A stretch of DNA of 51,000 nt. It comes from Neocallimastix lanati (nom. inval.) (lineage: Eukaryota > Neocallimastigomycota > Neocallimastigomycetes > Neocallimastigales > Neocallimastigaceae). The notes under the pieces are model-generated. The model worked only from the letters and a program-made list of their open reading frames with translations, was not told where the DNA came from and did no database searches. The stretch spans positions 145,001 to 196,000 of the forward strand of contig JACVTC010000164.1 in NCBI GenBank assembly GCA_016946835.1, read 5' to 3'. Numbering within the stretch: position 1 is the stretch's first letter; each line of letters opens with the position of its first letter. Position numbers and translations under genes: made by a program. Shown piece by piece: positions 35,875 to 45,740 of the stretch.

Positions 35875-37060
35875 AATTTATTCTATTTGTACTATTTATA
35901 GCTCTAAATTAATAAAATATATAAATCAATGTGACATTGAAAATGGAAAAATTGTATCATTAGATCTTCAAAATTTAAATATAAATTTAATAAATTATAT
36001 TTCAATGAAAACACATGATAACTTATTAAATATATCAAAAAATTCAATTTGCTATATTGAAAAAGAACACGGTAAAGGTGGAGGGACTGGCTTTTTTATT
36101 AAATTATCAATACCATCTGAGCAAAAACCATTATATGGATTAATAACAAATAATCATGTACTTAATATAGATTATTTTAAAAATAATAATTCAATCAAAA
36201 TTAATTCAGAAGAAAATAGAAATCATTTTGTTATTAATTTAAATAATGATATTTTTATATTTAGTTCGGAATTAATTGACATTACCTTTATTCAATTACC
36301 TGATGATATCTCTTCAAAAGTTCCTGATATTGTTTTTCTTGATCCGTGTGATGACGATTATAATTATGAAAAAGACCAATATATATATATTTTTCAATAT
36401 CCAAAGAAAAAATTAAAATTTAGCACTGGGTTAATAAAATCTTCTTCTGGTTTTAATTATTTTCATTTAGTAACAACAAAAAATGGTTCTTCTGGTTCTC
36501 CTCTATTAAATAGCAGTATGAAAATTGTAGGTGTCCATAAAACTGGTAAAATAAATAAACATGGAAATATTAACATAGCAACAAAAATGAGTATTGTTAA
36601 ATATGCAATAAGTATATTATATTATAAAAGTTATACCAATAAAATAACTAAAGCAAGAGAATCAGTTAGAAAATTATCAGAAGATGAAGAAGACGAATTA
36701 ATAAATCATGATTTAAATAAAACAAAGATACCTAATATGTATGTATGTTCATATTCCACTTCACCTTTATATCTTCTATTTTATAGAACAAATCATGGAT
36801 GGTATTTTACTTCTAGGAATAAGAAAGAAATCAAAAATATTATTTCTATATATAAAAGGAAAATGAAAGTCATAAATGATACTTCTGAAAATAATAAAGA
36901 AATTATTGATGAAATACAAGAAATTAAATATTTTAATTGGATTTTTATTAATCCATTTAAAAAATTGGAAGATATTATTAAAGAATTTGATGAAGAACTT
37001 GATCATCTACATAAACTCATTATTTCATGGCTTAAAATTTCAGAATTTATGTATATTTAA
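34512..37060 (+). CDS. Ankyrin-repeat / trypsin-like serine protease fusion, 738 aa, 3 exons
   Basis: Exons are 34512-35220, 35389-35737 and 35902-37060. Introns are 168 and 164 nt, GTAATT...AAAG and GTAAAA...ATAG, and the frame is kept across both joins (codons G|AT and GA|C). Exon 1 (residues 1-236) holds about five ankyrin repeats from about residue 38, of more canonical length than in the upstream array (for example NEYGDNALTIACENMNLEVI). Exon 2 encodes an acidic, Lys/Asp/Ser-rich linker. Exon 3 holds a chymotrypsin-fold protease: GTGFFI, then NNHV with His438, DITFIQL with Asp479, and GSSGSPL with Ser550 as the expected triad in the expected order. GxSGSP resembles V8/Htr-type trypsin-like peptidases more than digestive GDSGGP enzymes. 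A C-terminal region of about 150 residues (about 590-738) is unrecognised, helical and charged. There is no signal peptide, so it is probably intracellular. Activity and substrate are unknown. It is probably a protein-triggered protease; this is inference. Confidence 0.8.
35221..35388 (+). other. Intron 1 of the ankyrin-protease gene
   Basis: 168 nt, donor GTAATT, acceptor AAAG, phase 1. It contains 46 consecutive T (35231-35276) directly after the donor. The acceptor is preceded by an AT stretch without a clear polypyrimidine tract, so the T run lies at the 5' side. The join is inferred from frame continuity and not confirmed by transcript data. Confidence 0.7.
35738..35901 (+). other. Intron 2 of the ankyrin-protease gene
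   Basis: 164 nt, donor GTAAAA, acceptor TTATAG, phase 2. It contains 40 consecutive T (35834-35873), here in the usual polypyrimidine position just before the acceptor. Confidence 0.75.
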
Positions 37061-37164
37061 TTTAAATTATTAAAAAATAATATAATAAATTTAATATTGA
37101 GAAATTTTTAACAAAATATTACAATTTGTATTATATATATAATTAAAAATAGAATTAGAGTTTA

Positions 37165-37199
<35 letters not shown>

Positions 37200-37992
37200 A
37201 AAAAAATAATAATATTATTAATTGTTTTATTTTATTTATTTAATTATTATTATTTTTTTTTTTTAAAAATCATAAATTTTTATGTAAAAAAAAAAAAAAA
37301 AAAAAAATTGATTTCTATTGTTCTTATGTCATGATTTTATTATTTAATTTGTTAGTGCACAGAAATTTAATTTTTTTTTTTTATATTTTTTTTTTTCAAC
37401 GTGTTATCCATTAAAAGAGATGATAAAAGAAATGATAGAATAATAATAATAATAATAAATAATAATAATAATAATAATAAATTGAAATAAGATTGTTAAT
37501 ATATAATTTTTTTTTTTAAAAAAAAAAAAGTTTATCTTTATTGTAATTTTTCTCCAATAAAATTTTTTTATTATTCCAAGGAATTTTTACTGTAATATCT
37601 TTTTTTTTCTTTTTTTTTTTTTTTTTTTTTTTTCAAAAAGTAATTTTTTTTTAATTTCTGGAGTGTACCGTCCTTGGTTTCAGACCCCCCTCTCAGGAGC
37701 ATATTAAGGTAGTCACATACTTCCTTTTTATAAAGGCTGAATTGTCTCTACTGGACGACTTTACTGAGTGTTTCAGCATTAGCGTTCTAATATACATGTT
37801 ATTGCTGAAAATTTTATTAGTACTACTTCTCCGAGTGCTTCTTCATTTTGCAATTTCCTTTTGATGCTAGAACAGTATAGCCTAATACATAGAGATTCGT
37901 ACTAGCTCCCTGGTTCGACTCAAAAAGTAACGAAAATAGCCTTTCGGAATATAATTAACTAAGTGATCAATAATAAACAAAAGAACTCTTTA

Positions 37993-38036
<44 letters not shown>

Positions 38037-38724
38037 AAATTGATCAATACTAATAATAAATATATTAATACGAAAAACATATAAAATTTATATTTCTTAT
38101 TTAGTTTCTTAATTCTAGGTTTAAAAATTTATACATAGTTATTAAGTTTTTATTTTTTATTTATATTTATATTAAATTTATTAAATTAAATGATATTAAA
38201 AATAAAGTTTGTGAAATTTCAAAGTAAAATATATATTTTTTTTATATTAATAGTTAAACATATATAATGGAATTATTTGAAAGTGTTTTATATATTTTGA
38301 AATGTTTTAATTTTGATTTAAAAAAAAATATATTAATTATGATATGTTTTAATTTTAATTTAAAAAAATATATATTAATTTTGATATCTTTATTAAAAGA
38401 CATAGAGTTTTTGAGGTAAAAAATTTAAAAAATTATTATTCCTAAAATAATAATACATTAAAAAGTTAAGATTGATTAAACAAGTAATAATAATAATAAT
38501 ATATATATATATTAAATCAATAATCGCAATAAATCAATTTTATTAAATAATAAATAAATATTAAATTATTAATAAAAATAACAAGAATAAAATAATAATA
38601 AAAATAATATAATTATAAAAATAAAATAACAGTAATAATTCCATCAATAATAATAATAATAATAGAAAAATAGAAATTAAATTAAATAATAAAGAACAAA
38701 TTAAAAAAAAAAAAATGATTTAAA
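37061..38724. other. Intergenic between protease and receptor genes
   Basis: Mostly A/T homopolymers and AAT repeats (37440-37485). The exception is the GC-richer island at 37660-37990, listed separately. The 38040-38724 part is mixed A/T sequence with a duplicated segment (GATATG/CTTTTAATTTTAATTTAAAA at about 38295 and 38341) and presumably includes the receptor promoter and 5' UTR. Confidence 0.7.
37660..37995. other. GC-richer island flanked by T tracts; possible SINE or other transposon relic
   Basis: About 330 bp of balanced composition (including CAGACCCCCCTC) lies between a T tract ending at 37633 and another of about 35 T from 37997. On the + strand, GGTTCGACTCA (37912-37922) matches the polymerase III B box except at its last base. 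TAGCCTAATACA (37878-37889) resembles an A box, 34 bp upstream. A cloverleaf does not form: the T-stem pairs only weakly. A + strand frame is open for about 69 codons from 37660 (starting LECTVLGFRPPS) without recognisable motifs. On the minus strand, the island is followed by an A tract, as a retroposon would be. The identity is unresolved. Confidence 0.35.
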
Positions 38725-41519
38725 ATGCTTTTAATAAGAATATTTATTTTATTATTGTGTTTAGGTAAATAATATATTATTTGTATAATTTATTGCATTT
38801 TATAATTTATAATATTTTATTTTTAAATGATATATAATTATAAAAGGTATTGGAGAATCTGTAAGGTTGGATACGCTAGCTTTATCATTGGATGGAAACA
38901 ATGATTTATTTACAAATTTTATAAAGGATTTTAATTCATTTTCTTCAGAAAATAATTTAAATATAAATGTAAAGTTAAATCTTTTCTCTAATTTAAATTC
39001 AACTATAAATTATAATGACTATGCATCAATGATTGAAGTACTTCTTAAAAGAAATTCAAGGAAATATGATATTTATTTATATGATAACATATACACTGAA
39101 AATTATGGAAAATATTTAATAGATTTAAAAAAATATTTACCAGAAGATCATATAAAAATGTATGATTCAAATGTACTTAGTCAAACATGTTCATATAACA
39201 ATAAATTAGTAGGACTTGTAAATTATCTCATATCTAAAAAATATAAATATAAATTTATATTAAAAAAATTAGTCAAAGTTTTTTTTTTTTTTTGATTTAA
39301 ATGATTAATTTTAAATTATATTAATTAACAATTTGTAAGCCAATTTCATTAGGGTATTCTGTTTTATATGTAAATCAAGTATTATTAAATAAATATAATA
39401 GAACAATTCCGGAAACATGGGATGAATTAATTGAAACAGGAAAATTCATTATAAATGAAGAAAGAAAATTAAATAATACTAGTTTAATAGCTTATAATGG
39501 ATTATTTAGTGGTTATTATTTATTATAGATATTATTAATATTAATAGTAATAATAATACTATTATTACTATAATTATATATATGTATAATTTATTATTAT
39601 TAAGATTTTTTTTACACTATAATAATTCTTTTAAAATTAATTAAATAATTAAGACTAAGTAAATATTAAATTATAAAAAAAAATATTATTATTTTATAGA
39701 TAGCTCAATTGGATTATGTTCAATTTACGAATTTATATATTCATGTAGAGACTCAGTTGATTCACCATTTCCTAAACTTTTAAGTGAAACATCAATCAAA
39801 GCTTTAGAATTAATAAAAAGAATTAAAGAAGAAATATCTTCGGGTAAAAATTAAATAAATTAAATTACATATATATATATTTTAGGAAAATATTCATACT
39901 ATAAAATATTAATTGTATAATTATGCAATTAATAATTAATTTGTTAATAAAATAACATAATATTTATTAATAATTTAGATTATGAATTTCGTTCGAGTGA
40001 TGAATTTTCAATGATGAAAATAATTGATGGGAATGCTTTATTTTTAAAATATTTTATTTTCCCTTCGTCATTGGTCAATAATGCTTATAAAATGGTACAA
40101 ATGCCAGGACGTAAAAAAGGAATTTCAGGCTCAATAACAGTTGGATTTAATATGGGGATACAAGAAAAACTATCTGATGAAAAATTAAAGGCAGCAATAA
40201 CGGCGTTTAAATTTATGACATCTAAAGAAATACAAAGAGAATATACTCTTAAACATATGTTAGTAACAGGAATACCTTCTTTATTTGAAGATGAAGAAGT
40301 ATGTAAAAATTCAGAATGTGAACTTTTTAGAAATATACAGCCTATTGGAAGACCAATTAATAAAACTAAAAATTTTGATGAATATTCTGAAAAATTTATA
40401 AATTATATTTATGAGTTTTTATATGGTAATAAAACTGCTAAAGAAGTATTAAAAAAAGTAGATGATTTAACGAATATTTATTATATTTCAATTAATACGA
40501 AAAACTCTTATATCGGAATTGTTGTTTTTATTATTAATTCAGTAGTAATACTATTCATGATTATTTCTGTTATATTTCTTTTTCTAGAAAACTTTGAACC
40601 ATTTTATAAATTTTTATCAATTGATTTTTGGATTATATATATTATTGGATTAATTATCATATTAAATGCTATACTTACCAAATATGGAATGATTAGTAAT
40701 TTAAAATGTAAATTATTTCCAATATTGATATCAACTGGTTTATGTTTGAGTTTTGCTCCTTTTTTACATAAATTAATTATAATTCTTCCAGTAAATAGTG
40801 AAATTTTAGAATGGATTAGAAGACATAAATATATCTTTTTATTTTTTTTAATTTTCATTGAAATTTTATTTAGTGGATTATTATTCTTAATTGATTTTGA
40901 CATTGAAGACGTATTAATTAACGAAGGACAAAATTTTCAAATATGTAAAATGAATAATATTTATGGAAAATTAATATTTGGAATTCAAGTGTTTTTTAAT
41001 TTTCTTATTATTGTTACTATGCTATTATACATATTTCTTGAATGGAATCTTGAAAAAACAAGATATGATATTCGACTTTTAGTTTCATCTTTATATATTA
41101 ATATTCTTTTATTCATTATACTTTTTTTATTAGATATTATTAAAATTAATGATTATAAAATGAATTTTTTAATTCAAGAAATAATTTTAATATTAATATC
41201 AATTTCTAATTATATATTTAATTATGGAATTAAATTAATTATTGGATTTTTTAAAAAAGAAAATTTAAGATTAAAATTTATAAAAAACATTGGAAAAGAG
41301 TTTATTAATAAAGAAACAATAAATGATTCAGTTCTCAAAACAAATGTTTTGAATGATTCATCATTCAAAACATTTAGTTATATAAGTAATTCTAATTCTA
41401 TTATTACAGAAACAAACTATACTGTTTATTATAATGATTCGTCTAATAAAATTAACGAAACAACATCAATAAAACAAAATTTTGCATCAAGAATGATTAA
41501 TATTCATTATACAACTTAA
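38725..41519 (+). CDS. Class C GPCR-like receptor with bacterial-type solute-binding ectodomain, 755 aa, 5 exons
   Basis: Exons are 38725-38764, 38847-39217, 39340-39511, 39700-39843 and 39979-41519. All introns are GT...AG and the frame holds through every join. Residues 1-14 (MLLIRIFILLLCLG) form a signal peptide encoded by the tiny first exon. Residues about 18-405 form an extracellular domain of the bacterial extracellular solute-binding kind (LVGLPISLGYSVLYVNQ; TIPETWDELIETGKF; ISGSITVGFNMGI). Seven hydrophobic helices follow at about 420-445, 458-477, 488-511, 527-549, 574-596, 607-629 and 638-666. TM3 reads GLCLSFAPFLHK, recalling the class C GPCR (GABA-B-like) TM3. The cytoplasmic tail (667-755) is Ser/Thr/Asn-rich. 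It probably sits at the plasma membrane and senses a small nutrient such as a sugar or oligosaccharide; the ligand is inference. In such receptors the ectodomain is normally expected to close on ligand and signal through a G protein. Confidence 0.85.
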
Positions 41520-41714
41520 AAGTTATTAAAAATATAAATAACTAAATAACTAAATAAATAAATAAATAAAATTACCTGTTTTTATATTAAATTATGGCTT
41601 GTTCTATATTTAATTTATATTTACAATATATATAATATAATTTAACATTTTATTAAAATTAAAAAATACAACTTTATATTAATAAAGTTAATACGCTTCC
41701 TCAAATTAAATTTT

Positions 41715-42190
41715 TTATTCTATAAAAATTTTATTCGTAAAATTAGATATTTTGTTTTCATTAATGTTTCTGGTTAACGTATCGACCAGCATATCATTTG
41801 AATTAATGTATTTTAATTGATCATTTTTATTTGACACATTTTTATTGTTGAAATGGTAGCTATCGCTAGTATGTCTAAGCTTTGAATTTAAATGGCCCTC
41901 TTCAATATTACTTATGTTTGGTTCATTATCTATGAATATTTAAATAATTTCTGTTTTTTCCAAATAATTCATACAATAAATTTTCAATTTGTAATACTTT
42001 CTTAATACGTTCTTTAGTACTTAAATATTCAGCTTCAGTAGTAGATGTCAATCATATTAAAATATTTTGATGTTTCGCTTATAAGGATTTTTCTCCCAAA
42101 AATAGAATAATTATATTTCAAGAAGAAACCACAGTCTGTATCTTTAGGATATTACAAAGTGAATTTCACTTTATATTTAAGGATATTATG
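41715..42190 (-). mobile_element. Ty1/copia retrotransposon relic (RNase H and pol C-terminus)
   Basis: Read on the minus strand from about 42190 down. First comes a degraded YPKDTDCGFFLKYN block, like the copia LKGTKDYGL motif. Next is STTEAEYLSTKERIKKVLQ (42050-41995), the signature STxAEYxA segment of copia RNase H. After a frameshift at about 41930 comes DNEPNISNI, then KLRHTSDSYHFNNK (copia RxKHIDxRYHF). Then YINSNDMLVDTLTRNI (copia TxxxxADxLTKxL) leads to a stop at 41715-41717. Frameshifts and stops make it non-functional. No LTRs, integrase or polymerase core could be recognised. The family assignment rests on four motifs in the correct order. Confidence 0.75.
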
Positions 42191-42248
42191 AACAATAAAT
42201 TAAATCTATGTTTAGACTTGTCTTTAATCAACAAATTATTAAATAATT

Positions 42249-42287
<39 letters not shown>

Positions 42288-42413
42288 TCAACAATAATAA
42301 TAGTAATAATAACAACATTATTTAATTCTTAATAATAATAACATTAGTATTCCTAATTAATATGCTAATAATAATTATATTCCAAGTAATAATAATAAGA
42401 ATAATAATGAATA

Positions 42414-42486
<73 letters not shown>

Positions 42487-42487
42487 T
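42414..42487. repeat. (AAT)n microsatellite
   Basis: About 24 AAT units without interruption. A shorter (AAT)n lies at 42253-42286. The intervening sequence is AAT-rich too and would encode Asn-rich text, so the whole block may descend from an Asn-rich linker of a dead gene. Confidence 0.85.
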
Positions 42488-42559
42488 TTCATTTATAAAA
42501 AATATTCAAATAATTTCATTAATTTTAATAATAATAATATAATTTATTCACCCAAAAAT

Positions 42560-42850
42560 TCTAAAAAATGATAAAAATTCTTATTATCTTATCATAAGCA
42601 AATTCTAAGTCTTCGACATCAAGTTGATTCATCAACAGACTTGATAATGATAATCTTAATCTTAACCTTTGTATTATTGTTATCGATGTCCCTAAAGCTT
42701 TAATCCTTTATATTGGTTTCATTAAAAACATTAAAAGTGACAAAGGTAGAGAATATTAACTTTCAAAATGCTGGTAAGTAACTTTCTTCAAATTTTGAAA
42801 TTGAAACCTTTGTAAACGAAGCCTTCGGATATTTTAAAATGTAATCCATA
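42560..42850. other. Degraded coding-like patch, strand uncertain
   Basis: Composition is more balanced than the flanks. On the minus strand one frame reads for about 85 codons with only three stops (blocks include ILKYPKASFTKVSISKF and NNNTKVKIKIIIIKSVDES). On the + strand a 39-codon stretch ends NIKSDKGREY, faintly like the copia integrase RSDNGGEY. Neither reading is convincing and I assign no product. Confidence 0.25.
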
Positions 42851-44698
42851 ATCTATAAAAGATTATTTTATAATAAAAATAAATTTATTATTTATAAAAT
42901 ATAAATAATTGACTTATAAAGATTCATAGTAAAGATAGAATTATCTATTTTTATATAAAATTGTGGCTTGTTCTTGATATATATTAAATTATATATAATT
43001 GGTATATTATTTAATTTAATAATTTATCAAACTTAAGGCTAGAATATAACTATATATGAATAAAATTGTTATTAATTTATAAACGATGATTTAATCAGAG
43101 ATTTATTTGTATAAATTTTTTTTTAAAAAAAATTTATTTTTATTTTTTAAATATTAGGGATATTTGAAAATCAATAATAGAATTATAATTATACTAATTG
43201 ATGTAATTGATGGAATAATTTTTATTAGGACGAAAAGTCTATAAAAGTCAATATAATTATATAAAATTATATAAAATAAATATTAAAATTATTAATTTTC
43301 TATATTAATTGAGGAAAAATCTTTATATTTTTATTTTAAATAATAATATTTTATAAATTTTTTTTTAATTTAAAATTTTATGAAATTTTTCAAGTTTTTT
43401 TTCTTAAAAATCTCGTAAATTGAAAATTCACAACATTAACAATAAAATTATAAAAATAAATATTATTATATTTATTATGCAAATAAATTTAAAAAGAATA
43501 GTTTATTAATATAAATATATGTTTAGAGTTATTGCTTATAGAAAAATATTTATGAAATATATAATCATTTTTTTATTTAATTTGAATAATATATCTTTTA
43601 TGAAAAGTTTTATTATTTACTTATATAATATATATATATGTATATTTTTGAACAGTTGCTTAATTAGTTGGAACACTTAATTATAAAAAATAAAATAAAA
43701 AGACTAAGTAATAAACTGATTTTGAAACGATAAAAAGAATTATATAATTCGTAATATATAAAAACCATTTATTGAAACTCTTTACTAATTTAAATCATAA
43801 TATATATAATATATTAAATAAGGAATAAAATTCTTTTTTTTTTTTTCTTAGATTAATATTTTTTCTTTTTAACATGATAAAATATAATTTTTAAAATAAA
43901 ATTAATAAAATTTTTTTAAAAGCTTTTTCTTTAAAATTAAAATATTAAAATTTAAAGATTATTATATAATAAAAGATATTACTTTTATTTATTATTATTT
44001 TTTTTTTATTATAAATTAATTAAATATAGAAGATTTATCAATATAAGTTTTTTTTATATAATTGTTAATTTTAATGAAAATAAATTATGAATTAGTGTAT
44101 AAGAAAAATAAAAAAATAAAACTATGACAATTAGATACACTTCATAATGAAAAATTTTATTCCTTAAATTTATTTAAACGTTAAAATATTTTTATATATT
44201 TTAATAATAAATATGTTAAAATTTTTTTTTTTTTAAAAAAAAATTATATTTTTTTTATAAATATTTTGTTAAAATTAAATATATATTTAAAAAATAATAA
44301 AGAATTAGTAAATTATTGGATAAATTATTTTATAATTTCTTTAATAGTAAAAATATATTAAATCTATACTTGAAAATTATTTAGTAATATTAAGTTCAAA
44401 AAAAGTTTTTCTTAATTGATGGATTAATACTGAAATTAATTTTTTTTATTTGATTTAATTATTTATTATATTTTAAAAAGATTAAAATTTTTAATATAGA
44501 ATTTAGATTAAAATTCATGTTAATATTAATTAAGATTTGATAATTCCATTTCACATCAACAAATATTATTTATAATATATCAAATATTGCCAATATATTA
44601 ATAATATATTAAACAAATTTTTTATATATTATAATAGATAGAACAAAAAAATTTTTTAGAACCTTAATTAATAATATTATTTCTTTTTTAACTTTTTT

Positions 44699-44938
44699 CA
44701 TGAGAAAAGAGGTTGTTGTTTCTGTGAAACCGTTTCCTCGTGTATGTGTCAAGGATGTGGTAAGGATAAAGGATTAACAAAAACAGAAATTAAATGTTTA
44801 CTTGGTGCTATATTTCCAGGATTTGCTGCTGAAATTGCTTCAATAGCTGAAATTATTAATAAGGCTGCTCAGGTAGGAGCTTGGAAAGCATTAGGAGGAG
44901 TTCCATTATTAGTAAAGGTTCATACACTGCATGTTTAG
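44699..44938 (+). pseudogene. Cysteine-rich coding fragment of unknown family
   Basis: An open stretch from about 44699 to a stop at 44936-44938 has composition and codon use like a true gene (GGA, GCT, AAG), unlike the surrounding A/T DNA. It reads HEKRGCCFCETVSSCMCQGC and then a Lys-rich GKDKGLTKTE, followed by a hydrophobic, Gly/Ala-rich stretch (IFPGFAAEIASIAEIIN, GAWKALGGVPLL). The seven closely spaced cysteines suggest metal binding or disulphides. The first ATG in the frame is 44744, inside the cysteine cluster, so that ATG is unlikely to be the real start. It may be one exon of a larger gene (possible donors near 44911 and 44917) or a gene fragment. I do not recognise the family, and no partner exon is evident. 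Confidence 0.45.
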
Positions 44939-45370
44939 CTTATGAACTCCTTATTGGATCTTGAATATATTATTAAATGGAAATTCCCTAAAAAGTAAAA
45001 ATAAGCAAATAAAAAGAAACTAATAATTCTATAGAAAATTAGAACACTGTTAAAGTATTACTATCTATTTAGGTTCAAATATCATTTTTACAAAAATAAT
45101 TGTATTGAAAAGTATCTTTAATTCTCAAAATATCATTTTTTTTAAAGTAATTTGTTTAATTTTTTGATGAAAAAGTCATTATAAAACATATATTTATTAA
45201 TCTTATTATTATAATGAATTACATAAATGTCCAACTGCAATACATTTAAAATTTAGTAATCGTACATCTTCCAATAAACAAATAATCAATCAAACCAATG
45301 AAAATTGTTATACTGATATTAAGAAATAGAATATTATTATTAATGATAGTACAAATAATAGTATCATTCT

Positions 45371-45740
45371 TGATGTAATCTACTTCTCACTTTTCAAAAA
45401 TTATGCCTAGAGCTACTACTTGACAAAGGCTACTATTCCGACAATATAAGAGCAATCTAACCAGGAGGGTCAGCGCTGAAAATGCAGTAAGATAGACTAA
45501 CAGGGCCAATGCCTCTGAGGTTCGTTTTATATGAACTTTACTGAATTTATTTATACACTTTATTTTGAATATTACTTTTATTTCTCATTATTATTCTAAA
45601 TATTATTATGTTCCATTTGAAAAAATAATATTTATTTTTTTATTAAGTATTTTTTATATAAAAAAATATCCATGTAATTAATAAATGAATAAATAAAGTT
45701 TAAAGTTCGCAATAATTACTGTTGTAAAAAAGAAAAAAGA
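45371..45740 (+). mobile_element. LINE 3' end, third copy (5'-truncated, decayed)
   Basis: Clearly homologous to the 3' end of the LINE at 28050-28603. Shared blocks are AAATTATGCCT, TACTATTCCGA, CGCTGAAAATGCAGTAA, CAGGGCCAA, GATGAGGTTCGTT/TCTGAGGTTCGTT, TTTATTTATACAC and AAAGTTCGCAATAATT, followed by TGT and an A-rich tail. The coding end is readable as MPRATT, a stop where Arg is expected, then QRLLFRQYKS. It lacks the 28210-28260 segment of the other copy and has a single TTTATACAC unit. Confidence 0.8.

Noticed and set aside
36776-37073. Alternative frames inside the protease gene C-terminus
   Set aside because: They overlap the spliced protease frame and show only A/T-driven Ile/Lys/Phe composition.
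37870-37945. A functional tRNA gene at the B-box-like site
   Set aside because: Only two of five T-stem pairs form, and no acceptor stem or anticodon arm can be drawn.
40604-40903. 99-codon minus-strand open frame inside the receptor
   Set aside because: It is the antisense of the membrane-helix region. Hydrophobic codons read as Lys/Ile/Asn on the other strand.
42640-42760. NIKSDKGREY on the + strand as a copia integrase remnant (RSDNGGEY)
   Set aside because: It is a single short match on the strand opposite to the neighbouring copia relic, and the surrounding residues do not fit integrase. It is too weak to call.
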